From: Bacteroidota bacterium
GTDB lineage: Bacteria > Bacteroidota > Bacteroidia > Sphingobacteriales > Sphingobacteriaceae
Direction: 5' to 3'
Assembly: GCA_013289045.1 (NCBI GenBank)
Contig: JABDAU010000038.1
Coordinates: 1-36,163 of the forward strand
DNA: 36,163 bases
Shown: positions 1-11,167 of the stretch, piece by piece
Layout: each line of letters opens with the position of its first letter
Numbering within the stretch: position 1 is the first letter of the stretch
Program-made: the position numbers and the translations under genes
Notes under the pieces: model-generated
Seen by the model: the letters and a program-made list of their open reading frames with translations, nothing else
Told to the model about the DNA's origin: nothing
Databases searched by the model: none

Positions 1-213
1 TATGAGCAAAGCAATGGCAAAGTGATGAAAGTAGAACAGGATGGCAATGCGATCAAAGTATCAGGCGATGGCCTGCCTACTGCGACATTATTCCCGGAAT
101 CAACCAATAAATTTTTCCTGGATGGGTATGATGTACAACTTGAATTCCCTGACAACAATTCGCTGATAGTTTATGAGAGCGGCAGAAAAGTAATGACCAT
201 TAACCGTAAATAA
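1..213 (+). CDS. C-terminal fragment of an upstream protein, possibly an exported hydrolase with a beta-rich tail domain
   Basis: The reading frame is open from the first base of the window, so this is the last 70 codons of a gene that begins outside it. The internal ATG at 22 is unlikely to be the true start. The visible part alternates charged and hydrophobic residues with many Gly and Asn, ending in VYESGRKVMTINRK. It resembles the small beta-rich tail domains at the C-terminus of secreted serine hydrolases and peptidases in Bacteroidota, but no catalytic motif is visible and the family cannot be named. The stop codon is two bases before the ATG of the M28 peptidase, so the two genes are probably co-transcribed and possibly translationally coupled. 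Function is unknown from this fragment. Confidence 0.6.
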   Translation, partial: YEQSNGKVMKVEQDGNAIKVSGDGLPTATLFPESTNKFFLDGYDVQLEFPDNNSLIVYESGRKVMTINRK

Positions 214-215
214 CC

Positions 216-1454
216 ATGAAGAAGTATATTTTCATCATACTTTTAGCTGCAGCAGCCTTTAAAAGTAAAGGCCAAAGTATCACCTCGTTAAAAAAAGACA
301 TGTACGGCATTGCTTCCGATGCTACTGAAGGGCGTTTCACCGGCTCGGCGGGCTACTTAAAAGCCGCAAAATATGTAGAACAACAACTTAAAGCAACTGG
401 TATAAAACCTGGTTGGACCGTATCAAATAAAAAAACTTACCTACAGCCAGTACCTTTTAAGTGGGACGATTATACCGGAAGTATGCTCACTATTGAGGGT
501 AAAAGCTACCTGCACAGCGCACAAAACTTTATAGTAGCGCAGCGCGGGATTGCCCGTAAAGGGAAATGGGTAGTGCTATTTCCTGGTGATTCGGTAAAGG
601 ATAATCCGGCGGGTATTATCCTGCTTCCAGGTGAGGCACAGGCAAAGGATTGGGAAACTACCGTTATCCGCCAATACAGGTTCAGTTATATGCATTATTT
701 ACCGGATGGCGATAGCCCTCAAAGCGGTATTCCGACCATTATGATTAGTCCGGCGCTGGCAAAAACGTTATCGCCGGGCGACAGTATCGCGGTCAAATTA
801 AAATATAAAGCTGAAAAGAAAACGGGTTATAATGTGATAGGCATGGTACCGGGCACCAACCCGGAACTGAAACACCAGACAATTGTTATCGGCGCGCACC
901 TGGATCATATTGGCCGTATTGGTGATCATATTTACAATGGCGCTAACGACGATGCCAGCGGATGCGTAGCAGGATTGAACGCCGCGAAACTATTGGCGGC
1001 ACATCCTTGTGGGCGACCTGTAATATTTAGCTTTTTTTGTGGCGAAGAGTTGAACCTGAAAGGCTCGCGGTGGTTTGCCGATCATCTGCCTGTAACGCAA
1101 ATCGATATTTTAATGTCGGTAAACCTGGAGCAATTGGGTAGTAAGCATCGCTCCTTCAGGGGCGTATGGGCGCTTGGTGATCCGCAATTCAAAACCGCTT
1201 TTTATAGCGCAGGAAATAATTTCACTGCAGAAAATCTGCAATTTTCTGTAACCGACAGCGTGAAGGACGTATTAAGTAATACGGATACTTACAGCTTTAT
1301 GAATAAAAATATCCCTTCACTATTACTTGGATCAGGCGGGTTTGACGAGCACCATACTCCGCAGGATAAGATAGACCTGATAGATTTCGAACATCTGCAA
1401 AAAGCAACCAAAATGCTGTATAATTTGATAGTTTTTATAGGCGATAAGCCCTAA
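216..1454 (+). CDS. Secreted M28-family zinc metallopeptidase
   Basis: The 412-residue protein starts with a Sec-type signal peptide (MKKYIFIILLAAAAFKSKGQ). The M28 aminopeptidase fold occupies roughly residues 205-410. The usual metal ligands can be placed: His228 in GAHLDH, Asp245 in GANDDASG, Glu277/Glu278 in FCGEELN (the general base and a ligand), and a late His379/His380 in EHHTPQD. The fourth ligand is normally Asp in a NxDMxG motif. Here the motif reads NLEQLG, putting Glu305 at that place, which is unusual. The family removes N-terminal amino acids from peptides, usually in the periplasm or outside the cell, but the substrate cannot be told. The start is two bases after the upstream stop. 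A hairpin lies downstream. Confidence 0.85.
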   Translation: MKKYIFIILLAAAAFKSKGQSITSLKKDMYGIASDATEGRFTGSAGYLKAAKYVEQQLKATGIKPGWTVSNKKTYLQPVPFKWDDYTGSMLTIEGKSYLHSAQNFIVAQRGIARKGKWVVLFPGDSVKDNPAGIILLPGEAQAKDWETTVIRQYRFSYMHYLPDGDSPQSGIPTIMISPALAKTLSPGDSIAVKLKYKAEKKTGYNVIGMVPGTNPELKHQTIVIGAHLDHIGRIGDHIYNGANDDASGCVAGLNAAKLLAAHPCGRPVIFSFFCGEELNLKGSRWFADHLPVTQIDILMSVNLEQLGSKHRSFRGVWALGDPQFKTAFYSAGNNFTAENLQFSVTDSVKDVLSNTDTYSFMNKNIPSLLLGSGGFDEHHTPQDKIDLIDFEHLQKATKMLYNLIVFIGDKP

Positions 1455-1490
1455 AAGGCCCTGCACTAAAAGATGAATGGATACATACAA

Positions 1491-1521
1491 AAAGAGGCGG
1501 ACTAAAACAGTCCGCCTCTTT
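1491..1521. terminator. Bidirectional terminator between the M28 peptidase and katG
   Basis: A perfect 13-bp inverted repeat (AAAGAGGCGGACT at 1491-1503 and its complement at 1509-1521) flanks a 5-base AAAAC loop. The stem is GC-rich in the middle and has A runs on one side and T runs on the other, so it can serve both directions. It sits between two convergent genes, 37 bases after the peptidase stop and 21 bases beyond the katG stop, exactly where a shared terminator is expected. Confidence 0.85.
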
Positions 1522-1542
1522 ATAATGATAATAAAATGCTGA

Positions 1543-3855
<2,313 letters not shown>

Positions 3856-3862
3856 TTATGCT

Positions 3863-3870
3863 CAAATATA
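3863..3870 (-). promoter_or_regulatory. Candidate -7 promoter element of katG
   Basis: On the minus strand the sequence reads TATATTTG, an exact match to the Bacteroidota sigma-factor -7 consensus TAnnTTTG. It lies 29 bases before the katG ATG, a sensible distance for a short leader. No clear TTTG was found at the -33 position, so the call rests on one half of the promoter and is tentative. Confidence 0.4.
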
Positions 3871-4133
3871 TCGAAGATTTATCTTAAGGTTTAATGGGCA
3901 GCAACCCGGAAATGTTTTGCTTTATAAAAGGTTTAATATTTGCAGGTTTCCGAAGGCAACATGCGCGATCAATTTATTACTATTTACCCACTGACAATCA
4001 ACCACATGGAACATAAGACGCTATCGAAGAAATGCATATTAAAGCGTTTTAACTATAGATAAAAAGAATTGGGTATAGATAATAAATATCTGTTGGTGGA
4101 GATATACAGCCGCAAAGATGCAATACCACAACA

Positions 4134-4163
4134 AAAGGGCCGCCATTAAACCGGCGGCCCTTT
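4134..4163 (-). terminator. Terminator of the SusC-SusD operon
   Basis: An 11-bp GC-rich inverted repeat (AAAGGGCCGCC at 4134-4144, complement at 4153-4163) encloses an 8-base loop. Read on the minus strand it lies 43 bases beyond the SusD stop and is followed by a T-rich stretch (TTTTGTTG), as expected of a Rho-independent terminator. Confidence 0.8.
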
Positions 4164-4206
4164 CAATTAAACTAAACTGATATTATATTAAACAATAAAC
4201 TTGCTG

Positions 4207-6147
4207 TTAGTAACCGTTGTTCTGCGGATATGGCGGGCCGCTCAGCACGTTATTAAGCAAGCTTTGCGGGATAGGCCTGCGTGCATGAAAAGCCTGGATA
4301 TTAGGGCCGCCAATTGCATTATACATTTTTACGCGCCTAACCAACTGCCCGGTCCTTACCAAATCATACCAGCGGCGCGGATCGCCGTAAAACTCGCGGG
4401 TATACTCATCCAAAATTAAATCCATACCGCAAAGACCTGAACCGGCGGTGGTATTGTTAGGGATGGCCAGTTGTGCTAATTGCGCCGGTGTTAAAGCCAT
4501 TGCTGTAGCATTAGTTGCGTTGTCACCAGCCATGGAAGCTGCGGTAACGCTGAACTGGTTTTTAGCCGTTAACTGTGCATCGGCTACCGTACGGTAGGCT
4601 GCACGCTGACGGATGACGTTTAACGAAGTGGCAGCCGCCGTAATGTTCCCGGCCATATAGTTGGCTTCTGCATTCATCATATAAACTTCAGAAAAGCGCA
4701 TTAAAGTGATCGGTCTGCTCGAAAAATCAAGGATACCGGTACGTTTCGAATCGTCGAACTTTTTAACCGTTGGGAAAACGGTGTTATTGAACTGCTTTGG
4801 CGTAACGATCAATCCGTTAAATGCATCGCGGCGGGCCATTGTTACATCGGTACTCGGCATCAGGATGGCGGTGTCGCCGTCCGTTGGCACCTGGTATGAT
4901 GTTAGGGACACATTCGAACATGGCACAAGCTTTCCTTTCAAACTACCATCGCTTTTTGTGCCGGCAGCAACGTTGGTATTGCAGATCCAGAAGGTTTGGA
5001 AGGTAGCATCATAACGGGAATCATGTATCTGATCGGCAAATGCATTTAGGATGGTATACGGTGTGTTCGGCGCCAAACGGATGTATGGGCGACCGTTGTA
5101 TACATCGCGCAGCATACCCGACTTCGTGCTCATTTTTTGCGGAACGGCGTCAATCCCGGTAACATTATCTATACCAGTGGAAACGTAGTTGAAACGCGCC
5201 AGTACATACAGCAGGTTGATACCAAAGCCCCCCGAGGGCTGTTGCGTATAGCCGGAGTATTGCGGATCTGTAAGGCCGAAGTCAATGGTGAACATATTTT
5301 CCTTGCCATAATCATTCGCAGGATTGTTCACATCCTTGTAATCCTGCCAAAGGTCTAAACCATAGTTTCCTTTGTTAGTGATGAGGGCTGATGTGAGGTC
5401 GGCTGCTTTCTGAAAGTCGCCTGACTGCGCGGCCTCAGTATAACCGCGGGTAAGGTAAACTTTAGCCAGGTAAGCGTTGGCTACCGCAGCGGTAGCCGTT
5501 TTACCAACACCTCCGGCCGAGAACGGGTCGGAACTGGTAATGGTATTCGGTAATGCGATGGCTGCATCTGTAAAATCCTGGATGATCAGCTTGTAAATAT
5601 CAGCCAGTGCGGCAGGTGCATCTGCCGTAGTAGCCTTGGTAATGAAAGTGGTATGCAGCGGGATGCCGCTTTTTTGCGTAGCTGTAGTTCCGCCATAGGT
5701 TTGCACCAAAAAGAAGTACAGCCAGCCGCGTAAAAATTTGGCCTGCGCCACATATTGCGTCCTCGCTGTAGGGTCAGTAATAGCCGACGCATATTGTAAA
5801 ACGCCGTTAAGCGTATTAATATCTACATAAAGGCCGGTTATATCAGGGCTGTTTGACGAGTTAAGGCCGTTATAGCTGTTAAAAATATTACCGTTTGTGC
5901 TGGAGCTGCCGCCGGCAATGGTTTCGTCCGTACCGTCATAAAAGTATACGATACCTTCGCCGCCAAATACGCCCCTCAGGTCGGTGTACACGCCGGTTAC
6001 CGCAGCCTGTACGCCGCCGGCAGTGCTGAAATAATCAGGATAAAGCGCGGACCTTGGTTGTTCAACCAACATTTTTTTACAGCCTGTAGTTGCTATTAGT
6101 ATTGCTGCGCCTGCAACAATAAAGCTGGTTTTATTAAATATTTTCAT
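4207..6147 (-). CDS. SusD/RagB-family glycan-binding lipoprotein
   Basis: This is the surface lipoprotein that partners a SusC-type receptor, capturing oligosaccharides and acting as the lid of the importer. The start chosen is the ATG at 6147 (MKIFNKTSFIVAGAAI). It gives a proper lipoprotein signal peptide ending at Cys23 in IATTGCKK and a 10-base gap to the SusC gene. A longer frame from 6180 would overlap SusC and bury the signal. At 646 residues it is longer than the usual 500-600. The N-terminal TPR-like part carries the family hallmark of a paired repeat near YVAQAKFLRGWLYFFLVQTYG. The C-terminal half contains LDEYTREFYGDPRRWYDLVRTGQL, the conserved SusD end motif. Xylan-derived oligosaccharides are the likely ligand, judged only from neighbouring enzymes. 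Confidence 0.93.
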   Translation of the reverse strand: MKIFNKTSFIVAGAAILIATTGCKKMLVEQPRSALYPDYFSTAGGVQAAVTGVYTDLRGVFGGEGIVYFYDGTDETIAGGSSSTNGNIFNSYNGLNSSNSPDITGLYVDINTLNGVLQYASAITDPTARTQYVAQAKFLRGWLYFFLVQTYGGTTATQKSGIPLHTTFITKATTADAPAALADIYKLIIQDFTDAAIALPNTITSSDPFSAGGVGKTATAAVANAYLAKVYLTRGYTEAAQSGDFQKAADLTSALITNKGNYGLDLWQDYKDVNNPANDYGKENMFTIDFGLTDPQYSGYTQQPSGGFGINLLYVLARFNYVSTGIDNVTGIDAVPQKMSTKSGMLRDVYNGRPYIRLAPNTPYTILNAFADQIHDSRYDATFQTFWICNTNVAAGTKSDGSLKGKLVPCSNVSLTSYQVPTDGDTAILMPSTDVTMARRDAFNGLIVTPKQFNNTVFPTVKKFDDSKRTGILDFSSRPITLMRFSEVYMMNAEANYMAGNITAAATSLNVIRQRAAYRTVADAQLTAKNQFSVTAASMAGDNATNATAMALTPAQLAQLAIPNNTTAGSGLCGMDLILDEYTREFYGDPRRWYDLVRTGQLVRRVKMYNAIGGPNIQAFHARRPIPQSLLNNVLSGPPYPQNNGY

Positions 6148-6157
6148 ATCTGTTTTT

Positions 6158-9100
6158 TTAGAATCTTGCGTTAACACCAATTATAAAGTCACGTGTCTCC
6201 CCGTCCTGGTTTATACCCACGCCACGGTAAGGCGATGTGTAAGGATTGTTCGGATCAAAACCTGCAATGTTGCCGCTTGCCGAAGCAGAGGCCGGCGCTA
6301 TGAGGTTAGACCCTGCCACATTGTAAGTGGATTCCGGATCAGGAACAGAGAAGCCATGGTGCATGATCGGCGCATAAATAATAAATGGATTGGTGACGTT
6401 TACATACAATCGCAACGAGCTCATCCCAAGATGTTTGGATATTGACGTTGGGAAGTTATAGCCCACGTTTATACTTTTAGCGCGGATATACGATCCATCA
6501 TAATATTGCAAAGTAGAATAGTATGGCGCCTGGAACTGGGCGTTAGGCTCAGGAAATGCATTGGTTGGATTGTTAGGCGTCCAGTAATCCAGCACCGGCT
6601 GGTTGTGGCGGCCAAGATTTAAATATTGCCAGCCGTTAAGCCCTGAGTTAGTTGAAGACACATACGGAACGATGGTGGTAAATTTCATCCTGCCATCAAT
6701 CACAATGCTCAGGTCAAAGTTTTTGTAGGCAAACCTGTTCGTCATACCAAAGGTATACTGCGGCTGGAAGTTGCCGATGATCTGGTCATCCGCAGAAGTG
6801 ATCTTTCCATCGCCATTCAGGTCCTGAACTTTGATCTGACCGGGTTTTTCACCATAAACGGCAGCTTGTGCGGCTTCGCTTGTTTGCCAGATGCCTATTT
6901 TCTTTACGTCGTAAATAACGCTGAGTGGCTGGCCTACAAACTCGCCTGCGCTGATATTATTCTGCGCGCCGTTAGGTAATGCAACAATGTGCTCCCTGTT
7001 AAAAGCCATATTGTAGTCGGTTGTCCAGGTGAAACCGCCTACATTTTGCAGGTTGATACTGCTCAACGTAATTTCAAGGCCCTTATCCGCCGATGTACCC
7101 AGGTTGGACACCTGCGAGCTTGCACCATTGGTTACCGGCAACTGGTTCGGCAGAATGATACCCGTAGTTTTTTGCTGATAGACCTCGATGGAGCCGTTAA
7201 GTCGGTTTTTAAGCAATGCAAAATCTAACGCGATATTGTATTCGCTTGTGCGCTGCCAGGTTAAGTTGGTATTTACGAGTGTTGTTACCCTTACGCCCTG
7301 TGCATCGCCGGCAGACGAGCCACCGTATTGGTATTTTGACGAGCTTAATTGCCCGAGTGTTGAGTAAGGTGTAATGGTGCTGGTTGTAGAGGTTACGCCG
7401 TAGCCACCGCGCAGTTTCAGGTTATCGATAAACGTAAACTGCTTCATGAAGTTTTCGTTGCTGATCACCCAGCCCAAGCCGATGGACGGATAGGTAGTAT
7501 ATTTATGCCCTGATGCCAGTGCCGAGTTACCATCAGTAGTTATTGAAGCCGTTAAGTCATATTTATTATTGAAAGCATAGTTTAAACGGCCGATATAGCT
7601 GATCAAACCCTGCTCTGCATAACTACCGCTCACCGAACTGATGGTGCTGGCGAGGCCAAGGTTTTCGTTCCGAACCTCGTCAGACGGGATACCGGTGGCG
7701 CCGATGCTTGAATTTTCGGTATGCTGTTTTTCCGTCCTGAATACGGCAACAAAATTAATATGGTGTTCGCCGAAAAAGGTGTTATCGTAAGTCAGTAAAT
7801 GTTCCTGGGCCAACCTGTATTGGTAGTTATTGGTTGTAGTTGCATTGGTTTGCGCAATGGTGAGGATACTGCCGCCATTGATACCGTTATATATGCCCTG
7901 CAATGATTGCGAATAATTATAATTCGCGGTATAACGATAGGTCAGGTGATTTATGGGAGAAATCTCAGCATAAATAATATCGTTGTTTACAAAACCGCGG
8001 GTATAGTTGTAAAACTGATTTGGGTCATGGCTTGGAACCAATGGATTAAGCGTAGTTGCGTCCATCTCATCCGACTCCGGCAGGACGTTTAGCGAGCCGT
8101 CCGGATTGTAGGGATAAGTTAACGGACTCATGTACCGGGCATTCTGCAATTGGTCGCCACCTCCTGCATTGATGTCGCGCAGGGTAGTAAGTGTGCTGAA
8201 GCCGAACTTGATGTACTTATTGATCTTATGGTCGAGTGTTGCGTTAAGCGAATAACGGGTTGTAGAATTGTCAGGCTGAAGCGCGGTAGTATACCGGGAG
8301 CCGATACCTACAGTGAACTGCGTTTTGTCTGTACCGCCTGAAACCCGGAGGCTTTGATCCCAGATGATCGCATTTTGCTGCAGCAGGTCGGGCCAGTTGG
8401 TGCTTACCCCGGCCGCCAACGCTTTCTGTTCAGTGGCTGACAATGCATAAGGGTTAGTTGTGCCGCTGCCTTGTAATACAGCACCCTGGAGGGCGTCGGC
8501 CTGCAATTGGGCAAACTGCTGTCCATTCAGCAACTTAATTCCACCGTCAGGCCTGCTTTGGCCAACATAGGAGTCGTAAGAAGTAACAGTTTGACCAACC
8601 CTGCCGCGATTGGTAGTAATTAACAATACACCGCCTGATGCGCGTGAACCATATATCGCTGTTGCAGAAGCGCCTTTAAGCACTTCAACGCTTTTGATAT
8701 CATTAGGGTCGATGTTTTCGATAGAGTTGTAATAAGGCTGGCCATCCAATACGATCAGCGGGCCGTCAGTCCCCGGCACAGCGCCTATGGTACGGTTACC
8801 CCTGATATTGATGATAGGCCCGTTGCCGCTGTTAACCACATCCAAACCGGCAACCCTGCCTTGCAGCTGGTTAAATACGTTCGATGCCGGGATTTCCTGC
8901 AGCGTTTTTGCATCAACGCTTACAACCGTTCCTGTCACATCCTGCTTTTTCAGTGTACCATAACCCACAACAACCACCTCGTTAAGGTCCTTGCTGTTTT
9001 TGGCCATTGGTATGTTACCGATGTTCTTGGTTTCGGGTGTTATGTTTTTAACAAGATCTACATAACCTAAAAAGGATATGGTTATGCTTTGCGCATTTGC

Positions 9101-9322
9101 AGGAACCGTAAGGCTGAAATCGCCATTTATGTTGGCTGATGTAGCAACGGTAGTTCCTGTAACGCGGACGGTTGCCCCTACAAGGGGTTCAGATTTTTCA
9201 TCCACGATCCTGCCGGTAATACTGCGGGATTGCGCGAATGCTGTGATGACCGAAAGATTAAAAATTGCTATGAGCAATAATAATTTCCGCCATCCCGAAT
9301 TTAAAAGTTGAAGTCTTTTCAT
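6158..9322 (-). CDS. SusC/RagA-family TonB-dependent outer-membrane transporter
   Basis: A 1054-residue outer-membrane importer powered by TonB-ExbBD. Residues 1-31 form a signal peptide ending in AFAQ. A carboxypeptidase-regulatory-like beta domain follows at about 34-110 (SITGRIVDEKSEPLVGATV). The SusC signature leading into the plug is DLNEVVVVGYGTLKKQDVTG at 112-131, and the plug runs to about 235 (IKSVEVLKGASATAIYGSRA). The rest is the 22-stranded barrel, ending with the terminal aromatic Phe typical of outer-membrane barrels. Length and domain order are those of the SusC family. It forms the usual pair with the SusD gene just downstream. The 719-base region upstream holds two LacI-type operator candidates, so expression is probably controlled by the adjacent regulator. 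Confidence 0.95.
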   Translation of the reverse strand: MKRLQLLNSGWRKLLLLIAIFNLSVITAFAQSRSITGRIVDEKSEPLVGATVRVTGTTVATSANINGDFSLTVPANAQSITISFLGYVDLVKNITPETKNIGNIPMAKNSKDLNEVVVVGYGTLKKQDVTGTVVSVDAKTLQEIPASNVFNQLQGRVAGLDVVNSGNGPIINIRGNRTIGAVPGTDGPLIVLDGQPYYNSIENIDPNDIKSVEVLKGASATAIYGSRASGGVLLITTNRGRVGQTVTSYDSYVGQSRPDGGIKLLNGQQFAQLQADALQGAVLQGSGTTNPYALSATEQKALAAGVSTNWPDLLQQNAIIWDQSLRVSGGTDKTQFTVGIGSRYTTALQPDNSTTRYSLNATLDHKINKYIKFGFSTLTTLRDINAGGGDQLQNARYMSPLTYPYNPDGSLNVLPESDEMDATTLNPLVPSHDPNQFYNYTRGFVNNDIIYAEISPINHLTYRYTANYNYSQSLQGIYNGINGGSILTIAQTNATTTNNYQYRLAQEHLLTYDNTFFGEHHINFVAVFRTEKQHTENSSIGATGIPSDEVRNENLGLASTISSVSGSYAEQGLISYIGRLNYAFNNKYDLTASITTDGNSALASGHKYTTYPSIGLGWVISNENFMKQFTFIDNLKLRGGYGVTSTTSTITPYSTLGQLSSSKYQYGGSSAGDAQGVRVTTLVNTNLTWQRTSEYNIALDFALLKNRLNGSIEVYQQKTTGIILPNQLPVTNGASSQVSNLGTSADKGLEITLSSINLQNVGGFTWTTDYNMAFNREHIVALPNGAQNNISAGEFVGQPLSVIYDVKKIGIWQTSEAAQAAVYGEKPGQIKVQDLNGDGKITSADDQIIGNFQPQYTFGMTNRFAYKNFDLSIVIDGRMKFTTIVPYVSSTNSGLNGWQYLNLGRHNQPVLDYWTPNNPTNAFPEPNAQFQAPYYSTLQYYDGSYIRAKSINVGYNFPTSISKHLGMSSLRLYVNVTNPFIIYAPIMHHGFSVPDPESTYNVAGSNLIAPASASASGNIAGFDPNNPYTSPYRGVGINQDGETRDFIIGVNARF

Positions 9323-9512
9323 ACATTAGGTTTTATAGTTAGCGTTTGGTTCTTTAAATGTCACCCCCGCGTGTCCTCGACCGGGAAGCTTGATCCTTGT
9401 GATTTAAGTAGGTTGCCTTCTCATTTTTTATAGCGGTTATTGGTTAGTTATGCCGGGCTTGTTCAGCCTTAACCTGCAATTAGTACTTTGCTGCATTGTG
9501 ATGATGATTGTT

Positions 9513-9526
9513 TGCAATCGATTTCA
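9513..9526. promoter_or_regulatory. LacI-type operator candidate upstream of susC
   Basis: The sequence TGCAATCGATTTCA matches the 14-bp palindrome TGCAATCGATTGCA at 13 of 14 positions and has the central CG step typical of LacI-family operators. It lies about 190 bases before the susC start. The same motif occurs perfectly in front of the hybrid regulator gene at 27529-27550. Confidence 0.6.
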
Positions 9527-9969
9527 CTCATAGTGCTAGAAATTTTCAGCCAGGTATCTAAAAACAGGAAAAATGCTGGTTTATAAAAAATCATTCTTTG
9601 TAACAGGAAAGTGATGATTTTACGAAGACCAATTTCAAGAGTTCGGGAGGAATAGTATGGCAAATATTGGTAAAAGTATACGTCAAATGTTTAAAATGCC
9701 CCTGATGGTGCTTTGGCTGTTAATTGACTGGTTTTACGGGTATTTATAGCGGGGATGTGATAGAAAATAAGCCTTGTGGGTATCATTAGGATATAAATGT
9801 TTGATAAAAGTATAGCTTTCATGTTTGACCGGAGATAATCAGGGAGTTTGATCATAAACCGCTATAGCAATGCTGATGAAAAATTGCAGAACCTGCATTA
9901 GAAAAAGAGAAAATAGTTACTAAACCCCATGGATGATTTACAGACGAACCTCATCTGAGCAATAAAAAA

Positions 9970-9979
9970 CAATCGATTG
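9970..9979. promoter_or_regulatory. LacI-type operator core downstream of the LacI gene
   Basis: The core CAATCGATTG is a perfect 10-bp palindrome, and one half extends to CGATTGC. It lies 62 bases beyond the LacI stop and 648 bases upstream of susC. Together with the site at 9513 it could allow two-site binding with looping across the leader. Fit to the extended motif is poorer on the left side. Confidence 0.5.
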
Positions 9980-10041
9980 CAGTTTAATAACAGGCAATAT
10001 TTATATGTAAAGGTATGTTGCAACAGATAATAGGTATGCCC

Positions 10042-11067
10042 TTACTCTTTCAAAGTAGACGCCCTAACTATCAGTTTAGGTTTTATACTGATGACCTTAG
10101 ATATTTTAGCCGTGTCTGATTTGTTGATCTCCTGGAAATACAGCTCGGCAATGGTTGTGCCCATCTGGAAGCTGAACTGATCGATAGTTGTAATAGAAGG
10201 ACTGGTAATTTCGGTGAACGGCTCGTTCGAATAGCCGCAGATGCCCAACTGAGAAGGCACTTTAAAACCCATCTCCATAGCCACTTCATGCACACCCAGC
10301 GCCGAAAAGTCGGATGTGGATGCGAAAATGGCATCCGGTGGCGATGGCATGCTTAATAGCTCCCGGGTGGCTGTAGCGCCCAGTTCTTTCGTCCATGCGT
10401 TAGGCCTTATCAACTCATCAATAACAGCGATGTCGTGTTTTTCCAGCGCGCGCAGGTAGCCCGCTTTACGCTGCCTGAATATTTCGAGCGTTTGCGGCCC
10501 TTCCAGCAATGCGATCCTTTTATAGCCCTGTTTTATCATGTGGCTCACCGCTTCGAACGAAGCCTGTTCATTATCGTTGATCACCTTAAGGCTTTCCACC
10601 TCTTCGGCAACACGGTCAAACTGTATCAGTGTAATATTTTGATCCATAATGGATTGCAGGTGCTTATAATCTGTCGTATCTACAGAAAGAGACATGATGA
10701 TACAGTTAACATGCTGGTTTATGAGCATATTAATGCACTTCTTCTCCTTCTCGTATGATTCATCCGATTGACAAATAATAAGGTTGTGGCCCTTCTTATA
10801 GCTTACATTCTCGATACCCGAGATCACGTTCGAAAAAAAGTTCTGGTTGATACGCGGCACCACTACGCCGATGGTGGTACTTTCGCCCTTCCGCAGGTTT
10901 GATGCCAGCGAATTCTTCTTGTAATTTAACTCCTTAGCCGCTTGCAGTATCCGTTTCTTGGTCTTTTCGTTCACCGCCTTGTCGTTCAGCGCGCGCGAAA
11001 CAGATGAAGGGGTTATGCCAAGCTTTTTTGCGATATCATAGATAGTGGTCCTTTTTTTCGGATTCAT
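10042..11067 (-). CDS. LacI-family transcriptional regulator
   Basis: A 341-residue DNA-binding regulator of the LacI/GalR family, which usually represses sugar genes until a sugar or sugar phosphate binds. The N-terminal helix-turn-helix spans about residues 7-55 (TIYDIAKKLGITPSSVSRAL), followed by the hinge helix with LASNLRKGES. The C-terminal part (about 62-335) is a periplasmic-binding-protein-like effector domain starting at TIGVVVPRINQNFFS. The start is the ATG at 11067, giving a normal family length. Its likely targets are the CAATCGATTG palindromes found at four places in the window: two in front of susC, one at the 5' end of the GH10 gene and one before the hybrid regulator. The gene stands alone, with 100 bases to the SDR gene behind it. 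The effector cannot be told. An intermediate of uronate or xylose breakdown is a guess from context. Confidence 0.93.
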   Translation of the reverse strand: MNPKKRTTIYDIAKKLGITPSSVSRALNDKAVNEKTKKRILQAAKELNYKKNSLASNLRKGESTTIGVVVPRINQNFFSNVISGIENVSYKKGHNLIICQSDESYEKEKKCINMLINQHVNCIIMSLSVDTTDYKHLQSIMDQNITLIQFDRVAEEVESLKVINDNEQASFEAVSHMIKQGYKRIALLEGPQTLEIFRQRKAGYLRALEKHDIAVIDELIRPNAWTKELGATATRELLSMPSPPDAIFASTSDFSALGVHEVAMEMGFKVPSQLGICGYSNEPFTEITSPSITTIDQFSFQMGTTIAELYFQEINKSDTAKISKVISIKPKLIVRASTLKE

Positions 11068-11167
11068 GTCAATTGTAAGAAGTAGGCGAAATTAGGGAAT
11101 AAATTCCCAAAAGCATTATGTTGTAATTCAGGTTTTAATATACCAAATTAATATGCTAAAACGGAAA

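Larger units (their letters stand above)
9323..10041. other. Long non-coding leader between susC and the LacI gene
   Basis: No convincing gene is present in these 719 AT-rich bases. They hold two LacI-type operator candidates (9513-9526 and 9970-9979). A very short plus-strand frame at 9657-9728 (23 codons, starting MANIGKSIRQ) is preceded by a good GGGAGGAAT sequence. I do not call it a gene, because size and strand make it weak. The length suggests a regulatory leader for susCD. No exact TAnnTTTG promoter was found on the minus strand in front of susC. Confidence 0.5.

Noticed and set aside
9469..9663. 64-codon minus-strand frame in the susC leader
   Set aside because: No recognisable domain, Cys/Ser-rich low-quality sequence, and it runs across an operator candidate. 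Most likely chance in AT-rich DNA.
9429..9866. TATAGCGGTT at 9429-9438 and its complement at 9857-9866 as a long-range inverted repeat
   Set aside because: Ten bases over 400 apart with no further similarity around them. Compatible with chance.
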